From Rickettsiales bacterium (GTDB taxonomy: Bacteria; Pseudomonadota; Alphaproteobacteria; Rickettsiales; JALZUV01): 47,059 nucleotides of DNA. Location of the stretch: contig JAQXAR010000048.1 in the NCBI GenBank assembly GCA_029252805.1, positions 1 to 47,059 of the forward strand, written 5' to 3'. The translations under genes were made by a program, and so were the position numbers. Each line of letters begins with the position of its first letter. Positions within the stretch are counted from its first letter, which is position 1. Of this stretch, positions 44,321 through 47,059 are shown piece after piece. Under the pieces are notes generated by a model. That model worked only from the letters and a program-made list of their open reading frames with translations, did not search any database and was not told the origin of the DNA.

Positions 44321-44360
44321 CCATACCGGCCTGCGCCGGTATGGGCGAGATTTTTGTTTT
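44321..44360 (+). terminator. Intrinsic terminator after the secreted hypothetical
   Basis: CCATACCGGC pairs with GCCGGTATGG across CTGC, then a T-rich stretch (TTTTTGTTTT) follows. It lies 4 nt past the stop. Confidence 0.88.
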
Positions 44361-44443
44361 CTTACTTCTGTCCGAGCGTGATCGCTCTGCCAACATAACA
44401 AAATCAGTGTTAAAATTGCGTTACGTCTGCTATACGCGCGGCT

Positions 44444-45808
44444 ATGAGCAAGAAATTATATATTAAGACCTATGGCTGCCAGATGAATGTGTATGACACG
44501 GAGCGGATGGAGGACATCCTTGAGCCGCTCGGTTATGAGGTTCAGGATACGGCGGAGGATGCCGATTTGGTGATTCTCAATACTTGCCATATTCGTGAAA
44601 AGGCGGAGGAGAAGGTCTATTCGGATCTCGGTCGGATCAAGAAAAAACGAGGCGATAAGCAAAGCATTATCGCGGTTGGCGGCTGTGTAGGGCAGGCGGC
44701 AGGCGAGCAGATCATGAAGCGTGCGCCTTATGTCGATATGGTATTTGGCCCCCAAACCTATCAGAAATTGCCGGCGATGTTGCGCGAGTTGGAAACAAAA
44801 AAGGGCGTGGTGGAACTTGATTTCCCAACCATGCAGAAATTTGATGAATTACCGCAACCAGGTAAGCCTAAAGCTGGCTCGGCCTTTTTATCAGTTCAGG
44901 AAGGCTGCGATAAATTCTGCACTTTCTGTGTTGTGCCTTATACGCGCGGAGGTGAGTATTCTCGCCCGGTAGAGAAGATTCTGGAAGAAGCGAAGATTCT
45001 AGCCGCCAAAGGCACGATTGAAGTGACGTTGCTAGGCCAAAATGTGAATGCCTATCATGGGCTGGATAAGCATAGCAATGAGCGCGGCCTTGCGTGGCTA
45101 ATACGTGAGATTGCCAATGATGTGCCTGAGATTAAACGCATTCGTTATACGACCTCGCATCCACGCGATATGGAAGATGATCTGATCGCCGCGCATGGTG
45201 ATTTGCCGCAAATGATGCCCTATTTGCATTTGCCGGTACAGGCGGGTTCGGATCGTATTTTGAAGGCGATGAACCGTCAGCATACGGCGGCGAGCTATAT
45301 TGAGATTATTGATAAACTGCGCACGGTGCGCTCTGATATTGCGCTTTCGGGTGATTTTATTGTGGGCTTCCCTGGTGAGACAGATGAAGATTTTAAAGAT
45401 ACGATGCGCCTGATCGAAACGGTCGGCTATGCGCAGAGTTACAGCTTTAAATATAGCCCGCGTCCGGGGACTCCCGCGGCGGAAAAAGAGCAAGTGCCCG
45501 AGCCTGAAAAGGTGAAACGTTTAGCACTGTTGCAAGGCCTGCTGAGTCGCCAACATGAGGCATTTAACCGCAGTTCAGACGGAAAGACGTTTGAAGTGTT
45601 GTTTGATCGAGTTGGCAAAAAAGAGGGGCAGTTGATTGGTAAAAGTCCGTATCAACAGTCGGTTCATGTCACCGATGCACAATCAATGGGTTACAAAGTT
45701 GGAGATTTATGTAAAGTTGAGATTGTAGAAGCTCAGCCAAACAGCTTGGCCGGGCGGATTGTAGAAACTCCGTCATTGCGAGCGAACGCAGTGAGCGCGG
45801 CAATCTAG
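44444..45808 (+). CDS. miaB: tRNA-2-methylthio-N6-dimethylallyladenosine synthase MiaB
   Basis: 454 residues. A radical-SAM enzyme that adds the methylthio group to i6A37 of tRNA. The N-terminal domain binds the second cluster through Cys in TYGCQMNVYD, LNTCHIREKA and VGGCVGQAAG. The radical-SAM motif is CDKFCTFCVVPYTRG. A C-terminal TRAM domain (about 375-440) follows. The last 11 residues (SLRANAVSAAI) and the stop are supplied by a dispersed repeat at 45771. phoH lies 65 nt downstream, a common neighbour. Confidence 0.97.
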   Translation: MSKKLYIKTYGCQMNVYDTERMEDILEPLGYEVQDTAEDADLVILNTCHIREKAEEKVYSDLGRIKKKRGDKQSIIAVGGCVGQAAGEQIMKRAPYVDMVFGPQTYQKLPAMLRELETKKGVVELDFPTMQKFDELPQPGKPKAGSAFLSVQEGCDKFCTFCVVPYTRGGEYSRPVEKILEEAKILAAKGTIEVTLLGQNVNAYHGLDKHSNERGLAWLIREIANDVPEIKRIRYTTSHPRDMEDDLIAAHGDLPQMMPYLHLPVQAGSDRILKAMNRQHTAASYIEIIDKLRTVRSDIALSGDFIVGFPGETDEDFKDTMRLIETVGYAQSYSFKYSPRPGTPAAEKEQVPEPEKVKRLALLQGLLSRQHEAFNRSSDGKTFEVLFDRVGKKEGQLIGKSPYQQSVHVTDAQSMGYKVGDLCKVEIVEAQPNSLAGRIVETPSLRANAVSAAI

Positions 45809-45856
45809 GGCAAAAAACACTGGATTGCCACGTCGCTAACGCTCTTCGCAAAGACG
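45771..45856. repeat. Dispersed palindromic repeat, family A, copy 2, overlapping miaB
   Basis: Same plan as 38040-38122: CGTCATTGCGA at the left, TCGCAAAGACG (one mismatch) at the right, and internal CAATCTAG and TGGATTGCCACG arms. Its left 38 bp are translated as the end of MiaB and its TAG ends the gene; the right part fills the gap to phoH. Confidence 0.9.
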
Positions 45857-45873
45857 AAAACGAAAGTTAAGCT

Positions 45874-46896
45874 ATGCCTCAAAAATCCAAAAGCACCGCC
45901 AGCCATTCCGAAACCATGCTCTTCGAGAATAATAGTCTGTTACCGATGCTTTATGGTGAAAATGATGCGACGCTTAAGAAGCTGGAAAAGAAGCTTAATG
46001 TAGGAATGGTCTCGCGCGGTAATATGCTGGCCATTACGGGTGAACAGGAGGCAGTCAACCAAGCACGTGCCGTTTTGGAAAATCTCTATGGCGCGCTTGC
46101 GGCCGGTGAAGATGTGAATAAAGCCGAAATTGACGCGGCGATTCGTATGGAAACGGATCCGAAAAAACCGAGCAAGAATAAAACGACAACGGTGCCCTCG
46201 TTGACGATTAAAACGCTGCGTAAAGAGGTTAAGGCGTATACGCCCAAGCAAGCGGAATATATCAAAGCGCTGCATGATCATGATCTCGTCTTTGCGCTTG
46301 GCCCTGCAGGGACGGGTAAAACCTATATCGCTGTGGCGATGGCGGTGAAGAAATTTATCAATCACGAAGTAGACCGGATTATTCTTTCGCGTCCTGCAGT
46401 TGAAGCGGGTGAGAAGCTTGGTTTTCTACCGGGTGATCTGAAAGATAAAATCGATCCTTATTTACGCCCGCTTTACGATGCGCTGTTTGAGATGATGTCA
46501 CCTGAAAAAGTGATGCGTCATATCGAAAATGGTGAAATTGAAGTGGCACCGCTGGCCTTCATGCGTGGCCGTACGTTGAGCAATGCCTATATCATTATGG
46601 ATGAGGCACAGAACTCAACTGCTACGCAAATGAAGATGTTCCTGACACGTTTGGGTGAGGGGAGCCAAATGGCGGTGACCGGTGATTTGAGTCAAATGGA
46701 TTTGCCGCGCGATGTGAAATCTGGCCTCGCCGATGCGACCCGTAAACTTGATGGAGTTGAGGGTGTCGAAATCACCCGCTTTGCGGATGGTGACGTCGTG
46801 CGCCATGATCTGGCGGCTAAGATCGTCCACGCCTATGAAGAATGGGATAAAGTAAAGAGAATCCGCGCCGAAGAAGCCCGCAGTAAGGGTGATTAA
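45874..46896 (+). CDS. phoH: PhoH-family ATPase
   Basis: 340 residues. A cytoplasmic P-loop NTPase, possibly an RNA helicase/nuclease-associated factor (YbeZ-like). Residues about 15-110 form the N-terminal extension and the P-loop is GPAGTGKTY at 143-151. Walker B is AYIIMDEAQNST. The motif SRPAVEAGEKLGFLPG is family-typical. Usually ybeY and a CorC-like gene follow; here an IS end lies 47 nt beyond the stop. Confidence 0.95.
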   Translation: MPQKSKSTASHSETMLFENNSLLPMLYGENDATLKKLEKKLNVGMVSRGNMLAITGEQEAVNQARAVLENLYGALAAGEDVNKAEIDAAIRMETDPKKPSKNKTTTVPSLTIKTLRKEVKAYTPKQAEYIKALHDHDLVFALGPAGTGKTYIAVAMAVKKFINHEVDRIILSRPAVEAGEKLGFLPGDLKDKIDPYLRPLYDALFEMMSPEKVMRHIENGEIEVAPLAFMRGRTLSNAYIIMDEAQNSTATQMKMFLTRLGEGSQMAVTGDLSQMDLPRDVKSGLADATRKLDGVEGVEITRFADGDVVRHDLAAKIVHAYEEWDKVKRIRAEEARSKGD

Positions 46897-46943
46897 ACAA
46901 AAAAACACCAACACCCCCCTAACTGGGAGGTACCTTAAAAATA
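46897..46943 (+). other. Spacer between phoH and the IS end
   Basis: A poly-A stretch and an ACC-C-CCC/GGG-A-GGT stem (about 46913-46932). No T-run on the plus strand; on the minus strand a T-run comes 10 nt later. No gene seen. Confidence 0.4.
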
Positions 46944-47059
46944 GGGGCTGACACCTAACATTTAAATTGTTAGGAGTTATTGATGTATATAAAGCATTGT
47001 AAGTTATCGAGAAATAAGCAGTTAGAGTTGATAAAATATTTCATTGCGGGTTCTACGGC
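46944..47059 (+). mobile_element. IS1595-like insertion sequence, one end, cut by window end
   Basis: Begins GGGGCTGACACC, then a near-palindrome CCTAACA/TGTTAGG, AGGAG and the start of a transposase gene. It is identical over this length to the inverted copy at 1-116. The same IS end faces outward at each side of the window. Confidence 0.75.
46983..47059 (+). CDS. Transposase N-terminus (IS1595-like), partial
   Basis: The first 25 codons of a transposase that continues past the window, identical to the minus-strand copy at the window start. AGGAG lies 6 nt before the ATG. Only the N-terminal zinc-binding/HTH-like part is visible. Confidence 0.6.
   Translation, partial: MYIKHCKLSRNKQLELIKYFIAGST

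Noticed and set aside
38040-45856. Palindromic repeats as a CRISPR array
   Set aside because: Copies are singletons several kilobases apart, with no regular spacers and no cas genes.

Overview
The window reads as a chromosomal segment of an alphaproteobacterium. The evidence is gene content and order: rimP-nusA-ylxR-infB-rbfA-truB-rpsO-pnp, a uppS-cdsA-dxr-rseP-bamA-skp-lpxD-fabZ-lpxA-lpxI-lpxB cluster that uses LpxI, CarD next to a 7Fe ferredoxin, a YlxR protein extended by a second domain, and a DUF1476 protein (the alphaproteobacterial F1-ATPase zeta inhibitor). I cannot place it below class. Codon use looks moderate in GC, but I did not compute it. No rRNA, tRNA or CRISPR array was recognised.

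Layout. Both ends (1-116 and 46944-47059) are the same end of an IS1595-like insertion sequence in opposite orientation, each cut inside the transposase gene, so the window is probably a contig broken at two IS copies. An alanine-rich, membrane-anchored repeat protein (198-956, minus) comes first. The translation/transcription operon runs on the plus strand from 1126 to 10429, followed by two TadE-like genes. From 12011 to 17382 the minus strand carries carD, fdxA, a frameshifted secreted gene, an OmpA-like porin, infC and thrS. A lone cyclic-nucleotide-binding domain protein, a glycosyltransferase and recG follow. From 20782 to 32350 one long minus-strand cluster makes the outer membrane: frr, undecaprenyl diphosphate synthesis (uppS), CDP-diacylglycerol synthesis (cdsA), isoprenoid precursors (dxr), a site-2 protease (rseP), outer-membrane protein assembly (bamA, skp) and lipid A synthesis.

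The 32.4-34.5 kb stretch is the most irregular. Two tiny single-helix membrane ORFs lie on the plus strand between pyrH and frr, with strong hairpins around them. A small XRE-type regulator upstream of pyrH has a roughly 180-nt leader built from a long-range inverted repeat. The rest is scattered housekeeping: a DUF2333-like membrane protein, a cation diffusion facilitator, purC-purS, the zeta inhibitor, a degenerate AMP-binding protein, an M3 oligopeptidase, a TSUP permease, tsaB, a pterin dehydratase, a secreted unknown, miaB and phoH.

Two families of short dispersed palindromic repeats occur, each with two copies. One copy lies inside the 3' end of miaB and supplies its last residues. The observations best worth following are the structured leader with its regulator, the tiny-ORF island, the AMP-binding pseudoenzyme, the repeat-tailed MiaB, the one-base frameshift in the secreted gene, and the altered editing motif in ThrS. 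No single locus is a clear new multi-gene system.
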